A stretch of 64,000 nucleotides of DNA, from NCBI RefSeq assembly GCF_042675645.1, contig NZ_JBHTJH010000017.1:1240001-1304000 (forward strand), in the 5' to 3' direction. The DNA comes from Sungkyunkwania multivorans. Lineage in GTDB: Bacteria > Bacteroidota > Bacteroidia > Flavobacteriales > Flavobacteriaceae. Numbering within the stretch: position 1 is the stretch's first letter; every line of letters begins with the position of its first letter. The notes beneath the pieces are model-generated. The model saw nothing but the letters and a program-made list of their open reading frames with translations. It ran no database searches and was not told the DNA's origin. A program made the position numbers and the translations under genes. Below, piece after piece: positions 25,342 through 35,406 of this stretch.

Positions 25342-25776
25342 ATGAAAAAGATATTTATTACAATACTGGCAATCGCAATGGTACAGTCAGTATTTTCTCA
25401 GGATAAAATGGTTGGACTTACTTTTGAATATGAAACTTTCTCTAGAGGGTTCTATCAAAAAATTAAAGTTGAAAAAGGCACACTTCTTTTTCAAGAAAAT
25501 AGAAGTGAAAGTGATGGTACTATTATTGATATAGACAAAAAACAATGGAAGAAATTAGTGGATTGGGTAAAAAAAATAAAACTTGAACACCTCTCCTTGC
25601 TTAAGGCTCCTACTAATAAAAGAGAAGTTGATGGTGCTGCATTTGCAAAATTAAAAGTGTTTACAAATGACAAAGAATATGTGTCTTCTAATTTTGACCA
25701 CGGCAACCCACCATTAGAAATTAAAGGCCTTGTAGAGAATATTATTGAATTAAGTCAATTGGGTAAAAAGGATTAG
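25342..25776 (+). CDS. Secreted protein of unknown function
   Basis: Encodes 144 residues with signal peptide MKKIFITILAIAMVQSVFSQ. The mature part is a small alpha/beta protein with a Trp-rich helix (DKKQWKKLVDWVKKIKLEHLSLL) and FDHGNPPLEIKGLVENIIEL. I do not recognise the family. A perfect TAnnTTTG element (TAAGTTTG, 25299-25306) precedes it. It lies between the two HYC_CC_PP genes, so it may belong to the same metal response. Confidence 0.75.
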   Translation: MKKIFITILAIAMVQSVFSQDKMVGLTFEYETFSRGFYQKIKVEKGTLLFQENRSESDGTIIDIDKKQWKKLVDWVKKIKLEHLSLLKAPTNKREVDGAAFAKLKVFTNDKEYVSSNFDHGNPPLEIKGLVENIIELSQLGKKD

Positions 25777-25801
25777 TATTTTACCTATATAAAGAGTCTA
25801 A

Positions 25802-25846
25802 AATTTTGTTAAACAAAATTAAAGTGTTAAAATTTTTGTAGCTTTG
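25802..25846 (+). promoter_or_regulatory. Perfect 19-bp dyad and -7 element before the second HYC_CC_PP gene
   Basis: AATTTTGTTAAACAAAATT (25802-25820) is a perfect palindrome with a single central base. Eighteen bases later comes TAGCTTTG (25839-25846), an exact TAnnTTTG -7 element, and the ATG follows at 25855. The dyad thus occupies the -33 region, where a bound activator or repressor would act. The likeliest binder is one of the HMA-AraC proteins (inference). Confidence 0.55.
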
Positions 25847-25854
25847 CAAAATAA

Positions 25855-26271
25855 ATGAAGGCAATATTTTTTAAAATAGTATCATTTTGTATGGCACTTT
25901 TAGTGTTTGTCTCAACAATGTCTTTCACTATTGAAAGCCATTATTGCGGTGACGTTCTTGTGGATACTTCAGTGTTTGGTAAAGTTGAATCTTGTGGTAT
26001 GGAGGTTCAGCAAAAAACGTCTTCAACAGAATGTGATATTACTAAGAAAGATTGTTGTAGCGATGAACAGCTCGTTGTTGATGGTCAAGATAATCTAAAA
26101 ATTTCTTTTGATAAGTTAGATAAAGAGCAACAGATATTAGTTGCCACTTTCATCTACTCTTACGTAAATCTATTTACAGAATTACAAACAGAAAATATCT
26201 CTTTTAGAGATTACTCACCACCTCCCTTGGTCAGGGACGTTCAAGTTTTAGACCAAACTTTCCTTATTTGA
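25855..26271 (+). CDS. HYC_CC_PP family periplasmic protein
   Basis: Encodes 138 residues with a signal peptide (MKAIFFKIVSFCMALLVFV). It shows the family marks H-Y-C in IESHYCGDVLVD, Cys-Cys in KDCCSDEQ, an extra Cys (ESCGMEV), and Pro-Pro in DYSPPPLVRD. It is a clear paralogue of the gene at 24704-25126 (same length, same ends: VQVLDQTFLI versus IHILYETYLI). It lies 103 bp upstream of cusA on the same strand and is probably regulated with it. Confidence 0.88.
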   Translation: MKAIFFKIVSFCMALLVFVSTMSFTIESHYCGDVLVDTSVFGKVESCGMEVQQKTSSTECDITKKDCCSDEQLVVDGQDNLKISFDKLDKEQQILVATFIYSYVNLFTELQTENISFRDYSPPPLVRDVQVLDQTFLI

Positions 26272-26333
26272 TTTTAAGTAATTAGTACTGAAGTCCTGCA
26301 TTAATTTGTTTGGACTCAATCACTTGTTTGTTG

Positions 26334-26347
26334 TTTTGTCAACAAAA
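26334..26347 (+). promoter_or_regulatory. AT-rich dyad upstream of cusA
   Basis: TTTTGTCAACAAAA has 6-bp arms (TTTTGT and ACAAAA) around CA, ending 27 bp before the cusA ATG. It is a close variant of TTTTGTTAAACAAAA, the core of the dyad before the second HYC_CC_PP gene. Candidate operator; by-eye evidence only. Confidence 0.4.
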
Positions 26348-26374
26348 ATTATAATTACTTAAAAATCATTTTTT

Positions 26375-29300
26375 ATGCTAAATAAAAGCATCAAATTCTT
26401 AATAGAGAATAAACTGGTAGCCGTTTTATTACTGGCTTTATTTGTAGCTTGGGGTGTTGTGAATGCACCATTTGAATGGAATACTGGTTCGCTTCCTCGA
26501 AATCCTGTAGCTGTAGACGCTATTCCTGATATAGGCGAGAACCAACAAATTGTATTTACAAAATGGGATGGTCGCTCACCACAAGATATTGAGGATCAAG
26601 TAACCTACCCGCTTACCACATCACTACTTGGTATTCCAGGAGTGAAAACCATTCGTAGTTCTTCAATGTTTGGGTTTTCAAGTATCTATATCATTTTTGA
26701 AGAGGATATTGAATTCTATTGGTCACGTAGCCGCATACTCGAAAAATTAAATTCATTACCAGCCGGACTTTTACCAGATGGTGTAAATCCAGCACTAGGT
26801 CCTGATGCTACAGGTCTCGGACAGATTTACTGGTATACATTAGAAGGTCGTGATGAAAACGGAAATGTGACTGGCGGTTGGGATTTACAGGAACTTCGTA
26901 GTATTCAAGATTTCTATGTAAAATACGCATTGTCATCGGCAAGCGGTGTTTCGGAAGTGGCTTCAATTGGTGGTTATGTATTGGAATACCAAGTGGATGT
27001 CAATCCAGAGTTGATGAAGCAGTATAAAATTGGTTTAAACGAGGTTGTCAAAGCAGTTAAACAAAGTAACCAAGATGTAGGTGCTCAAACATTAGAAATA
27101 AACCAAGCAGAATATCTTATACGCGGATTGGGTTATGTAAAATCTATTTCAGACCTAGAAAATGCAGTAGTTACCTCGGAAAATTTCACCTCTATACGTT
27201 TAAAGGACATCGCCAAAGTTTCTCACGGCCCTGCAACAAGAAGAGGTCTTTTAGATAAAGAAGGCGCAGAGGTCGTAGGTGGTGTTGTGGTCGCCCGTTA
27301 TGGTGCTAACCCTATGGCCGTTATTAATAATGTTAAGGAGAAAATAAATGAATTAAGTTCGGGTTTACCTTCAAAAACTCTGAGCGATGGAAGGACATCG
27401 CAACTTACTATTGTTCCTTTTTATGATAGAACAGAGCTCATTCAAGAAACATTAGGGACACTTGATGAGGCACTTACTTTAGAGATTTTAATTACCATTT
27501 TCGTAATAATTATAATGGTATTTAATTTAAGAGCTTCAGTATTAATTTCGGGATTATTACCAGTCGCAGTATTAATGGTTTTTATTTCAATGAAGCTATT
27601 TAATGTCGATGCAAATATCGTTGCATTGTCTGGTATTGCTATTGCTATCGGGACGATGGTGGATGTGGGTGTTATCCTATCAGAAAATGTGCTACGGCAT
27701 ATTGACGAAAATGAGCAGAACTTACCTATGAACACTGTTGTGTATAATGCAACTGCCGAAGTCTCTGGAGCCATTTTGACAGCCGTGATGACCACCATTA
27801 TTAGTTTCATTCCTGTGTTTACAATGATTGGTGCTGAAGGAAAATTGTTTCGTCCACTGGCGTTTACCAAAACTTCAGCCTTAACAGCGTCGCTAATTGT
27901 AGCATTATTTTTAATACCACCGTTTGCAGCCTATTTCTTTAAAAAACGTAGCGTAAAAAAATCATTTAGTTATATGCTAAACGGTGCTTTAGTTCTAACA
28001 GGAATTATTGCTCTTGTTTTTGGATTTCCACTTGGGTTGATATTAATGGCGTTTGGAGTAGTTGGTTTTCTTTCATTACAGGAAAAAATTACCTCTAAAC
28101 GTGCCAATACTATCAATATATTCGTATCGGCTTTTGCAATCATTTTCTTATTAGCAGAATATTGGAGGCCTTTAGGAGTCGATCGAAGCATACTAGTAAA
28201 TTTAATTTTTGTTGGTCTTATTTGCTTTGGACTACTAGGTGTATTTACTCTTTTTAGAAAGTACTATGTACGTATCTTAAATTGGGCGTTACGTAATAAG
28301 TTATTATTCCTTTCTCTGCCAACCGCGATAATCATTTTTGGAGTGATGATTATGCGAAATACAGGGAAGGAATTTATGCCATCTCTTAATGAAGGCTCTT
28401 TCCTTTTAATGCCTACATCGATGCCACACGCTGGGGTTGAAGAGAATAAGCGCGTGTTACAGCAATTAGATATGGCAGTAGCCAGCATCCCAGAAATTGA
28501 AACTGTAGTAGGTAAATCTGGTCGTACAGAATCGGCTTTAGATCCAGCCCCTTTATCTATGTACGAAAATGTGATTCAGTATAAATCTGAATACATCCTA
28601 AATGAAAAAAGAGAAAGACAACGCTTTAAGGTAGATGAAGATGGATTATTTGTATTGAAAGACGGAAGCTTAGTTGTAAACCCAAATAGTGAAGTTAACG
28701 AAGGTGCTGACTATGATCTTTCTAAAACTAAAGATCCCTTTTCGGTGCGTCGTTCACAACTGATACCAGATGATGAAGGTGAATATTATAGAAATTGGCG
28801 TCCTGAAATTGAATCCCCAGACGATATTTGGAAGGAAATCGTAAAGGTTACAAAGCTTCCAGGTGTTACTTCAGCACCTAAATTACAACCTATTGAAACA
28901 CGCTTGGTTATGTTGCAAACCGGTATGCGAGCACCAATGGGTATTAAGGTGAAAGGGCAAGATTTAAATGAGATTGAAGCCTTTGGAGTACAATTGGAAG
29001 ATATATTAAAACAGGCAGATGGTGTTAAGGATGAAGCTGTTTTTGCAGACAGAATTGTCGGGAAACCTTACCTTTTATTAGATATCGATAGAGACCGACT
29101 TGCACGGTATGGAATTTCCATACAACAAGTGCAACAGGTTATACAAGTCTCTGTGGGTGGTATGGTACTTACACAAACTGTTGAAGGCAGAGAACGATAT
29201 GGTATTCGTGTGCGCTACCCAAGAGAACTACGCGCAAATCCTAATGACTTAAAAGATATTTATGTTCCCGTAGAAAAAGGAACCCCAGTGCCATTAAGTG

Positions 29301-30112
29301 AACTGGTTACGATTCGTTATGAGCAAGGACCACAAATTATAAAAAGTGAAGATACCTTTTTAGTGGGTTATGTTCTCTTTGATAAGTTAGATGGATATGC
29401 CGAGGTAGATGTGGTGGAAAACGCCCAAGCTCTTATCCAAGAAAAAATAGATAGCGGTGAACTAATCGTGCCAAAAGGAATTAATTATCGATTTACTGGT
29501 ACTTATGAAAATCAACTGCGTGCAGAGAAAACTCTTGGTGTTGTGGTGCCTTTGGCATTAGCAATAATTTTCCTAATTCTTTACTTCCAGTTCCGCTCGG
29601 TAGGAACTTCTTTAATGGTTTTTACAGGCATTGCTGTTGCCTTTGCCGGTGGATTTTTGATGATTTGGTTTTATGGTCAGGATTGGTTTTTGAATTTCAA
29701 CTTCTTTGGAGAAAATTTGCGGGACTTGTTTCAAATGCATACCATAAATTTGAGTGTAGCGGTTTGGGTAGGGTTTATTGCGCTGTTTGGTATTGCAACG
29801 GATGATGGTGTGGTAATGGCTACCTACTTAACACAAACATTCGACAGAAATAATCCCACGGATAAAAAAGGGATAAGAGCATCTGTTGTAGAGGCAGGGG
29901 AAAAGCGTATTAGGCCGTGTCTGATGACTACCGCAACTACCATATTAGCTTTACTACCAGTATTAACATCAACAGGCCGAGGTAGTGATATAATGATTCC
30001 AATGGCTATTCCTTCCTTCGGTGGGATGCTTATTGCACTTGTAACACTGTTTGTAGTACCCGTATTGTATAGCTGGAAACAAGAATTTCAATTAAAAAGA
30101 GCGACGAAATGA
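26375..30112 (+). CDS. cusA: CusA-type heavy-metal efflux RND pump (Cu/Ag class)
   Basis: Proton-driven inner-membrane pump of a tripartite efflux system that moves Cu(I)/Ag(I) across the outer membrane. Encodes 1245 residues, longer than E. coli CusA (1047), with extra helices around residues 530-640 as in other Bacteroidota. The proton-relay helix reads GIAIAIGTMVDVGVILSEN, the CusA-type pattern and not the DFG of CzcA. Early segments VDAIPDIGENQQIV and WDGRSPQDIEDQVTYPL are typical. It overlaps the TolC gene by 4 bp. Its CusB adaptor is 12 kb downstream at 42952. Confidence 0.93.
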   Translation: MLNKSIKFLIENKLVAVLLLALFVAWGVVNAPFEWNTGSLPRNPVAVDAIPDIGENQQIVFTKWDGRSPQDIEDQVTYPLTTSLLGIPGVKTIRSSSMFGFSSIYIIFEEDIEFYWSRSRILEKLNSLPAGLLPDGVNPALGPDATGLGQIYWYTLEGRDENGNVTGGWDLQELRSIQDFYVKYALSSASGVSEVASIGGYVLEYQVDVNPELMKQYKIGLNEVVKAVKQSNQDVGAQTLEINQAEYLIRGLGYVKSISDLENAVVTSENFTSIRLKDIAKVSHGPATRRGLLDKEGAEVVGGVVVARYGANPMAVINNVKEKINELSSGLPSKTLSDGRTSQLTIVPFYDRTELIQETLGTLDEALTLEILITIFVIIIMVFNLRASVLISGLLPVAVLMVFISMKLFNVDANIVALSGIAIAIGTMVDVGVILSENVLRHIDENEQNLPMNTVVYNATAEVSGAILTAVMTTIISFIPVFTMIGAEGKLFRPLAFTKTSALTASLIVALFLIPPFAAYFFKKRSVKKSFSYMLNGALVLTGIIALVFGFPLGLILMAFGVVGFLSLQEKITSKRANTINIFVSAFAIIFLLAEYWRPLGVDRSILVNLIFVGLICFGLLGVFTLFRKYYVRILNWALRNKLLFLSLPTAIIIFGVMIMRNTGKEFMPSLNEGSFLLMPTSMPHAGVEENKRVLQQLDMAVASIPEIETVVGKSGRTESALDPAPLSMYENVIQYKSEYILNEKRERQRFKVDEDGLFVLKDGSLVVNPNSEVNEGADYDLSKTKDPFSVRRSQLIPDDEGEYYRNWRPEIESPDDIWKEIVKVTKLPGVTSAPKLQPIETRLVMLQTGMRAPMGIKVKGQDLNEIEAFGVQLEDILKQADGVKDEAVFADRIVGKPYLLLDIDRDRLARYGISIQQVQQVIQVSVGGMVLTQTVEGRERYGIRVRYPRELRANPNDLKDIYVPVEKGTPVPLSELVTIRYEQGPQIIKSEDTFLVGYVLFDKLDGYAEVDVVENAQALIQEKIDSGELIVPKGINYRFTGTYENQLRAEKTLGVVVPLALAIIFLILYFQFRSVGTSLMVFTGIAVAFAGGFLMIWFYGQDWFLNFNFFGENLRDLFQMHTINLSVAVWVGFIALFGIATDDGVVMATYLTQTFDRNNPTDKKGIRASVVEAGEKRIRPCLMTTATTILALLPVLTSTGRGSDIMIPMAIPSFGGMLIALVTLFVVPVLYSWKQEFQLKRATK

Positions 30113-31326
30113 GATATATAATTTTAATAGGACTTATTTTTTTCGCTTTCGCGGAAACAAATGCACAACAACTAGCTTCCTATATTCAGGAAGCTGAAAA
30201 TAATAATCCTGAAATTCAGGCTTTTGAGCTGCGTTACAATATTGCGGAAGAAAAAGTAAACGAGGTCAATACGTTGCCAAATACAACGGTAAGTGCTGGA
30301 TATTTCGTGAGTGAGCCAGAGACCCGAACAGGTGCGCAGCGTGCACGTTTTTCGGTTTCTCAAATGTTGCCTTGGTTTGGTACCATAACGGCAAGAGAGA
30401 ACTATGCAAGCTCATTAGCAGAAACTCAATATATAGATATCGTAGTCGCAAAAAGAAAACTTGCTTTATCCGTTTCCCAATCCTACTACAAATTATACGC
30501 CATTAGAGCAAAACAGATAGTTCTAGATAAGAATATTGAGCTTTTGGAAACCTATGAGCGTCTGGCATTAACTTCAGTTGAAGTTGGTAAGGCATCCGCT
30601 GTAGATGTACTTCGTCTGCAAATACGACAAAATGAACTTGTACAGCAAAAAGAAGTATTAGAACAAGATTTTTTAGCAGAACAGGTAACCTTCAATAATC
30701 TACTAAATCGGGATGAAAACACGGAGGTAATTGTAGCAGAAGAAATGTCCATACCGGATGAGGACCCATTAATTTTAACTGAAAATCTTCAGCTTAACCC
30801 TGAACTTATAAAGTATGATAAGCTATACGAATCTGTGGAACAATCTGAACTTTTGAACCAAAAAGAAAGTGCCCCAAATATTGGTTTTGGGTTAGACTAT
30901 GTTCCAGTCGCAGAAAGACCAGAGATGAACTTTAACGATAATGGAAAGGATATTGTGATGCCAATGGTGTCTATTTCAATTCCAATTTTTAATAATAAAT
31001 ACAAGTCTATTACAAAACAAAATCAATTAAAGCAGTTGCAAATACAATCCCAAAAGGAAGATAGATTGAATAAACTGGAAACACTGTTAGCAGATGCAAA
31101 GTACAACAGAGAAAATACGAGAATAAAATTCAATATTCAATCGGATAACTTAAAGCAAGCTAACGATGCAGAAGAAATCCTGATAAAGAATTATGAAACA
31201 GGCACTATTGATTTTAATGATGTATTAGATGTTCAAGAGTTGCAGTTAAAATTTCAAATAAATCTTATCGAATCCATTAAGGGCTATTATATACAATATG
31301 CCTTAATTAATTATTTAACACAATAA
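30109..31326 (+). CDS. TolC-family outer-membrane efflux channel (CusC-like)
   Basis: Encodes 405 residues with signal peptide MRYIILIGLIFFAFAETNAQ and long helical hairpins of the TolC fold: ASYIQEAENNNPEIQAFELR near the N-terminus and YETGTIDFNDVLDVQELQLKFQ, the typical end-of-repeat motif. No lipobox Cys is visible, unlike CusC. It overlaps cusA by 4 bp (ATGA) and is followed 2 bp later by the multicopper oxidase gene. It should pair with the CusA pump next to it. Confidence 0.9.
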   Translation: MRYIILIGLIFFAFAETNAQQLASYIQEAENNNPEIQAFELRYNIAEEKVNEVNTLPNTTVSAGYFVSEPETRTGAQRARFSVSQMLPWFGTITARENYASSLAETQYIDIVVAKRKLALSVSQSYYKLYAIRAKQIVLDKNIELLETYERLALTSVEVGKASAVDVLRLQIRQNELVQQKEVLEQDFLAEQVTFNNLLNRDENTEVIVAEEMSIPDEDPLILTENLQLNPELIKYDKLYESVEQSELLNQKESAPNIGFGLDYVPVAERPEMNFNDNGKDIVMPMVSISIPIFNNKYKSITKQNQLKQLQIQSQKEDRLNKLETLLADAKYNRENTRIKFNIQSDNLKQANDAEEILIKNYETGTIDFNDVLDVQELQLKFQINLIESIKGYYIQYALINYLTQ

Positions 31327-31328
31327 AA

Positions 31329-33656
31329 ATGAGAATAAGAAGCATAATCACATTATTACTATTTACCTCATTCACTTTTGCCCAAGTAGGCACAAATGGA
31401 GCGGATAGAAAGGAAGAAGGGCGACCTATTAAGGAGTATAACCTTACCATTGAAGAAAATAAAATGACGCTTGGTGGTGTCTCTGCCAATGCAATGACTA
31501 TCAACGGTAGTATTCCTGGACCTGTTTTGGAATTTGAGGAAGGAGACCTTGCTATAATCAACGTAACCAATAAAATGGATGAGGAAACATCAGTGCACTG
31601 GCACGGGTTGATACTTCCAAATTTTTACGATGGTGTACCCTATTTGACCACGCCACCCATTGAGCCAGGAACAACTTTCCAATACAGAATCCCAATAAAC
31701 CAATCGGGTACGTATTGGTATCATTCCCATACAATGCTACAAGAACAGAAAGGTGTATACGGGTCTATTATCATTCATCCAAAAGAAAAAACCTTGGTAT
31801 ATGATAAAGATTTGGTCGTGGTGTTATCAGATTGGACGAATGAAAAACCAATGAATGTATTGAGAAATCTTAAAAGAGGTAACGAGTGGTATCAAGTTAA
31901 AAAAGGTACAGCAGTTCCTCTTAGTAGGGTCATTTCAGAAGGTGCTTTTGGCCCCCAACTTAAATTTTGGAGAGACCGTATGGAAGGCGCTGATATTGCA
32001 GACATTTATTATCCCGCATTTTTGTCCAACGGTAAAAAATTGGCGGAGTATCCAGAATTCAGGGCAGGCGAAAAAATACGTCTTCGCTTCATCAACGCGT
32101 CCGCCTCTACTTATTATTGGCTGGATTTTGGCGGAGGAAACCCAATGGTGGTATCTAGTGATGGTATTGACGTACAGCCCGTATCTAAAAGCCGATTTCT
32201 ATTTGGCATAGCCGAAACGTATGATGTCATTGTCACTATTCCCGAAGGCACCTTAGAAGTTACCGCAACAGCTCAAGATGGTTCAGGTCATACCTCTATA
32301 CAATTAGGTAATGGTACCCTTTATCCGGCTAAAAGAATAGACAGACCTGATAAAGTAGAGATGATGAAACAAATGGGTAAAATGGATATGAAAATGGGAG
32401 CACCTGCAATGGTGGGAAATAAAAAAAAGAAGACACCTGAAGTTTTAATGCAGAAGTATGGGATGAATATGAAAGACGGCGAGATGAAAATGGGAATGCA
32501 TGATAAAATGTCAATGAAAGATGGTAAGATGAATGACCAAATGGATATGAAAATGAAGATGGACGATACGATGGGAATGAAAAAGGACGGCCATATGCAC
32601 GATATGCAAATGATGCAGAAAGATACTGCCTCTTTTGATTATGACACTCGTAAGACTTATTTCAACTACGACTTTTTAAAGGCAACGGAAAATACCACCT
32701 ACAAAGCCGATTTACCAGTTAACGACATTCTGTTGAACCTGACTGGAAATATGCAACGCTATGTATGGAGTATGAACGGTGTTCCACTTTCGGAAACCGA
32801 TAAAATAAAAATTAAAAGTGGGGAAGTAACCCGAATAACACTTAACAACCTAACGATGATGCATCACCCGATGCACTTGCACGGGCATTATTTTAGGGTC
32901 ATTAATGAAAACGGAGAACGTTCGCCCTTAAAACACACCGTCAATGTACCGCCAATGCAAAAAGTGGTCATAGAATTCTATAACGAAGAGTATGGCGATT
33001 GGTTCTTTCATTGCCACGTACTATATCATATGATGGGCGGTATGGCAAGAGTGTTTAGTTACGATACCCCGAGGGATGAAAGAATGAAAGATTACCCCGT
33101 TCAAAAACTTATCGATGAGACAGACCACTACTATTCTTGGGGATTGGCTCGTTTAGGCTCAAACTTTAATGAACTCTTTTTAACGTCAAGCAATATCCGT
33201 AATGAATTTGGCTTGAGAGCAGAGTTCGATTACGACAAGAACCTTGAAGCCGAAGTAAATTACAATAGGTATCTCAATGATTGGGTGCGTCTCTATGTAG
33301 GTATTAACACAGAAACTGAAACACCTGATTCCTTCGATGAGTTCAATACTGTTGGTCTTATTGGGGTAAAATACTTTACGCCTTACAGGTTTAACGTAGA
33401 TGTGAGTATGGATAACCAGCTACGTCCAAGAATACGTTTGGATAGAGAGCTATTAATTTTTCCTCGAATTTTTCTGGAAGGAGAATACGAATATAGAGCA
33501 GACTTTGGATGGGTCAATGATTTAGGAGATAGCTCTTATGAAAGTGAAACACAATGGTTGGTAGGTCTTTCGTACATCCTCTCTAGAAATTTTTCAATAC
33601 AGGGTAACTATAACAACCGATATGGTTGGGGTGGTGGTCTTTTAGCAAGATTTTAA
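31329..33656 (+). CDS. Multicopper oxidase fused to a CopB-like outer-membrane barrel
   Basis: Encodes 775 residues with signal peptide MRIRSIITLLLFTSFTFAQ. The first 590 or so form a CopA-type laccase: HWHGLILPNF (about 90), WYHSHTMLQEQ (about 131), HHPMHLHGHYF (about 512) and HCHVLYHMMGGM (about 560), so all Cu ligands are present. A Met/Lys/His-rich insert lies near 345-430. The last 175 or so residues look like the CopB barrel: VGLIGVKYFTPYRFNVDVSM and RIRLDRELLIFPRIFLEGE, ending in LLARF with terminal Phe. The protein probably oxidises Cu(I) while anchored in the outer membrane. The fusion is seen; its topology is inferred. Confidence 0.88.
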   Translation: MRIRSIITLLLFTSFTFAQVGTNGADRKEEGRPIKEYNLTIEENKMTLGGVSANAMTINGSIPGPVLEFEEGDLAIINVTNKMDEETSVHWHGLILPNFYDGVPYLTTPPIEPGTTFQYRIPINQSGTYWYHSHTMLQEQKGVYGSIIIHPKEKTLVYDKDLVVVLSDWTNEKPMNVLRNLKRGNEWYQVKKGTAVPLSRVISEGAFGPQLKFWRDRMEGADIADIYYPAFLSNGKKLAEYPEFRAGEKIRLRFINASASTYYWLDFGGGNPMVVSSDGIDVQPVSKSRFLFGIAETYDVIVTIPEGTLEVTATAQDGSGHTSIQLGNGTLYPAKRIDRPDKVEMMKQMGKMDMKMGAPAMVGNKKKKTPEVLMQKYGMNMKDGEMKMGMHDKMSMKDGKMNDQMDMKMKMDDTMGMKKDGHMHDMQMMQKDTASFDYDTRKTYFNYDFLKATENTTYKADLPVNDILLNLTGNMQRYVWSMNGVPLSETDKIKIKSGEVTRITLNNLTMMHHPMHLHGHYFRVINENGERSPLKHTVNVPPMQKVVIEFYNEEYGDWFFHCHVLYHMMGGMARVFSYDTPRDERMKDYPVQKLIDETDHYYSWGLARLGSNFNELFLTSSNIRNEFGLRAEFDYDKNLEAEVNYNRYLNDWVRLYVGINTETETPDSFDEFNTVGLIGVKYFTPYRFNVDVSMDNQLRPRIRLDRELLIFPRIFLEGEYEYRADFGWVNDLGDSSYESETQWLVGLSYILSRNFSIQGNYNNRYGWGGGLLARF

Positions 33657-33667
33657 TTATAAAGTGG

Positions 33668-35374
33668 ATGAAAATGAAATCAAAAAAACAATATACTAGA
33701 AGAAATTTTGTGGAAACTATAGGCTTTGCAGCGGGTGGTTTATATCTGCTGCCATTGTCGTCTTCCTGCAAATCAGATAATCCTTCTAAAGTTGTCAATG
33801 AAGGGAAAAAGATTTCAAAAGAATTTGAAGCCAGTATAGATATTCAGTTAAAGGCTGTTCAGTCCAAAACAAATATTATTGACGGCAAGGCTACTGACAC
33901 TTATTCATATACCGGTTCTTTAATTAAAGGAGAAAAGGATTCTCTTCAACAGATAAGTGAAAGTTCGCTTGGTCCGATAATTAGGGTAAAAAAAGGGGAT
34001 AAAGTGCGAATACGTTTTGAAAATCAAATACCCGGAAAATCCATAATTCATTGGCACGGTCTGCACGTTTCTCACGAGAATGATGGTCATCCCGAGTACG
34101 TTGTGACTAAGGGAGAAACCTACATCTATGAGTTCGAAATAATGAATAAAGCAGGTACTTATTGGTTCCATCCACATCCGCATCGAACAACAGGAGAACA
34201 AGTATACAAGGGTTTGGCAGGTTTATTTATTGTAACTGACGATGAAGAAAAATCTTTGAATTTACCATCAGGAGAATATGATATCCCAGTAGTAATCCAG
34301 GATAGGACATTTGATGAGAACAATCAATTAGTATATCTGCCTAATGGAAGAATGGATAAAATGAGGGGCTTTCTGGGTAGTGAAATATTGATTAACGGAA
34401 AAATCGATAAAACATTAAGACTACATAAGGACGGGAAATATCGCTTAAGGCTTCTCAATGGTTCCAACTCGCGAGTATATAAATTGGCGTGGAACACTGG
34501 ACAACCTATCACTGTTTTTGGTGTGGATGGTGGACTCTTGGGAAGCCCTAAAAAACTACCTTATTTAATTCTTGGGCCTGCCCAAAGAGTTAATGTATGG
34601 CTGGATTTATCGAATATGTTGGAGGGCGAGGAAATTTCGCTAGTTCATAAACCTATACCATTGGATGATATGATGGGCGGTGGAATGATGAACGGCGGCG
34701 GCATGATGGGACGTGGAATGATGGGAAATGATAACACCAATTTATTACCGTTCAATAGCGAATTCAAGATTCTTAAAATCGATGTTGAATCCTCAAACCC
34801 AAATGAGGCAGAACTGCCTGAAAGATTGACGAAAATATCCTCTTTGGATCCAATGGATGCGGTAAACAGGAATAACCCCAGAACATTCCATTTCGGTATG
34901 GAGGAAATGATGGAATGGACAATAAACGGAAGAACCTACAATGGAATGGAAGTGGCTGATGATGAAATCGTGAAGCTCGACTCAACAGAGATTTGGCGGA
35001 TAAATAACGGAGGAAATATTTCCAACAATAGTGATAATAATGGCGGGGGTATAATGGGGATGCATGGAAGCGGTGGTATGATGGGCAATAGAGGAGGTAT
35101 GGCAAATATGATGCAGATGCCCCACCCCGTACACATTCATCAAGTACAATTCAACATTCTAAATCGAAATACGGATAACGTTGACCAGAATCTCTGGCAT
35201 GCTGTTAAAGATGGTTTCATAGACGAAGGATGGCAAGATAGTGTGTATTTGTTGCCTGGCATGTATATGGACCTGATAATGCGCTTTGAAGATTTCAAGG
35301 GACTGTTTCTCTATCACTGTCATAATCTCGAACACGAGGATATGGGAATGATGAGAAATTTCAAAATAACCTAA
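33668..35374 (+). CDS. Tat-exported multicopper oxidase
   Basis: Encodes 568 residues from ATG 33668; an upstream in-frame TTG lies inside the previous gene and is not needed. A twin-arginine signal (TRRNFVETIGFAAGGLYLLP) with a later Cys (SSSCKSD) starts it. Cu ligand motifs are HWHGLHVSHEN, WFHPHPHRTTGEQ, HPVHIHQVQF and HCHNLEHEDMGMM. Two Gly/Met-rich loops (MMGGGMMNGGGMMGRGMMG near 335-355 and MGMHGSGGMMGNRGGM near 465) resemble the Met-rich regions of CueO that take up Cu(I). Likely a periplasmic cuprous oxidase, folded with its copper before export. Confidence 0.92.
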   Translation: MKMKSKKQYTRRNFVETIGFAAGGLYLLPLSSSCKSDNPSKVVNEGKKISKEFEASIDIQLKAVQSKTNIIDGKATDTYSYTGSLIKGEKDSLQQISESSLGPIIRVKKGDKVRIRFENQIPGKSIIHWHGLHVSHENDGHPEYVVTKGETYIYEFEIMNKAGTYWFHPHPHRTTGEQVYKGLAGLFIVTDDEEKSLNLPSGEYDIPVVIQDRTFDENNQLVYLPNGRMDKMRGFLGSEILINGKIDKTLRLHKDGKYRLRLLNGSNSRVYKLAWNTGQPITVFGVDGGLLGSPKKLPYLILGPAQRVNVWLDLSNMLEGEEISLVHKPIPLDDMMGGGMMNGGGMMGRGMMGNDNTNLLPFNSEFKILKIDVESSNPNEAELPERLTKISSLDPMDAVNRNNPRTFHFGMEEMMEWTINGRTYNGMEVADDEIVKLDSTEIWRINNGGNISNNSDNNGGGIMGMHGSGGMMGNRGGMANMMQMPHPVHIHQVQFNILNRNTDNVDQNLWHAVKDGFIDEGWQDSVYLLPGMYMDLIMRFEDFKGLFLYHCHNLEHEDMGMMRNFKIT

Positions 35375-35406
35375 ATAATATAGAGTTCACAATCAGCATT
35401 CAATAA

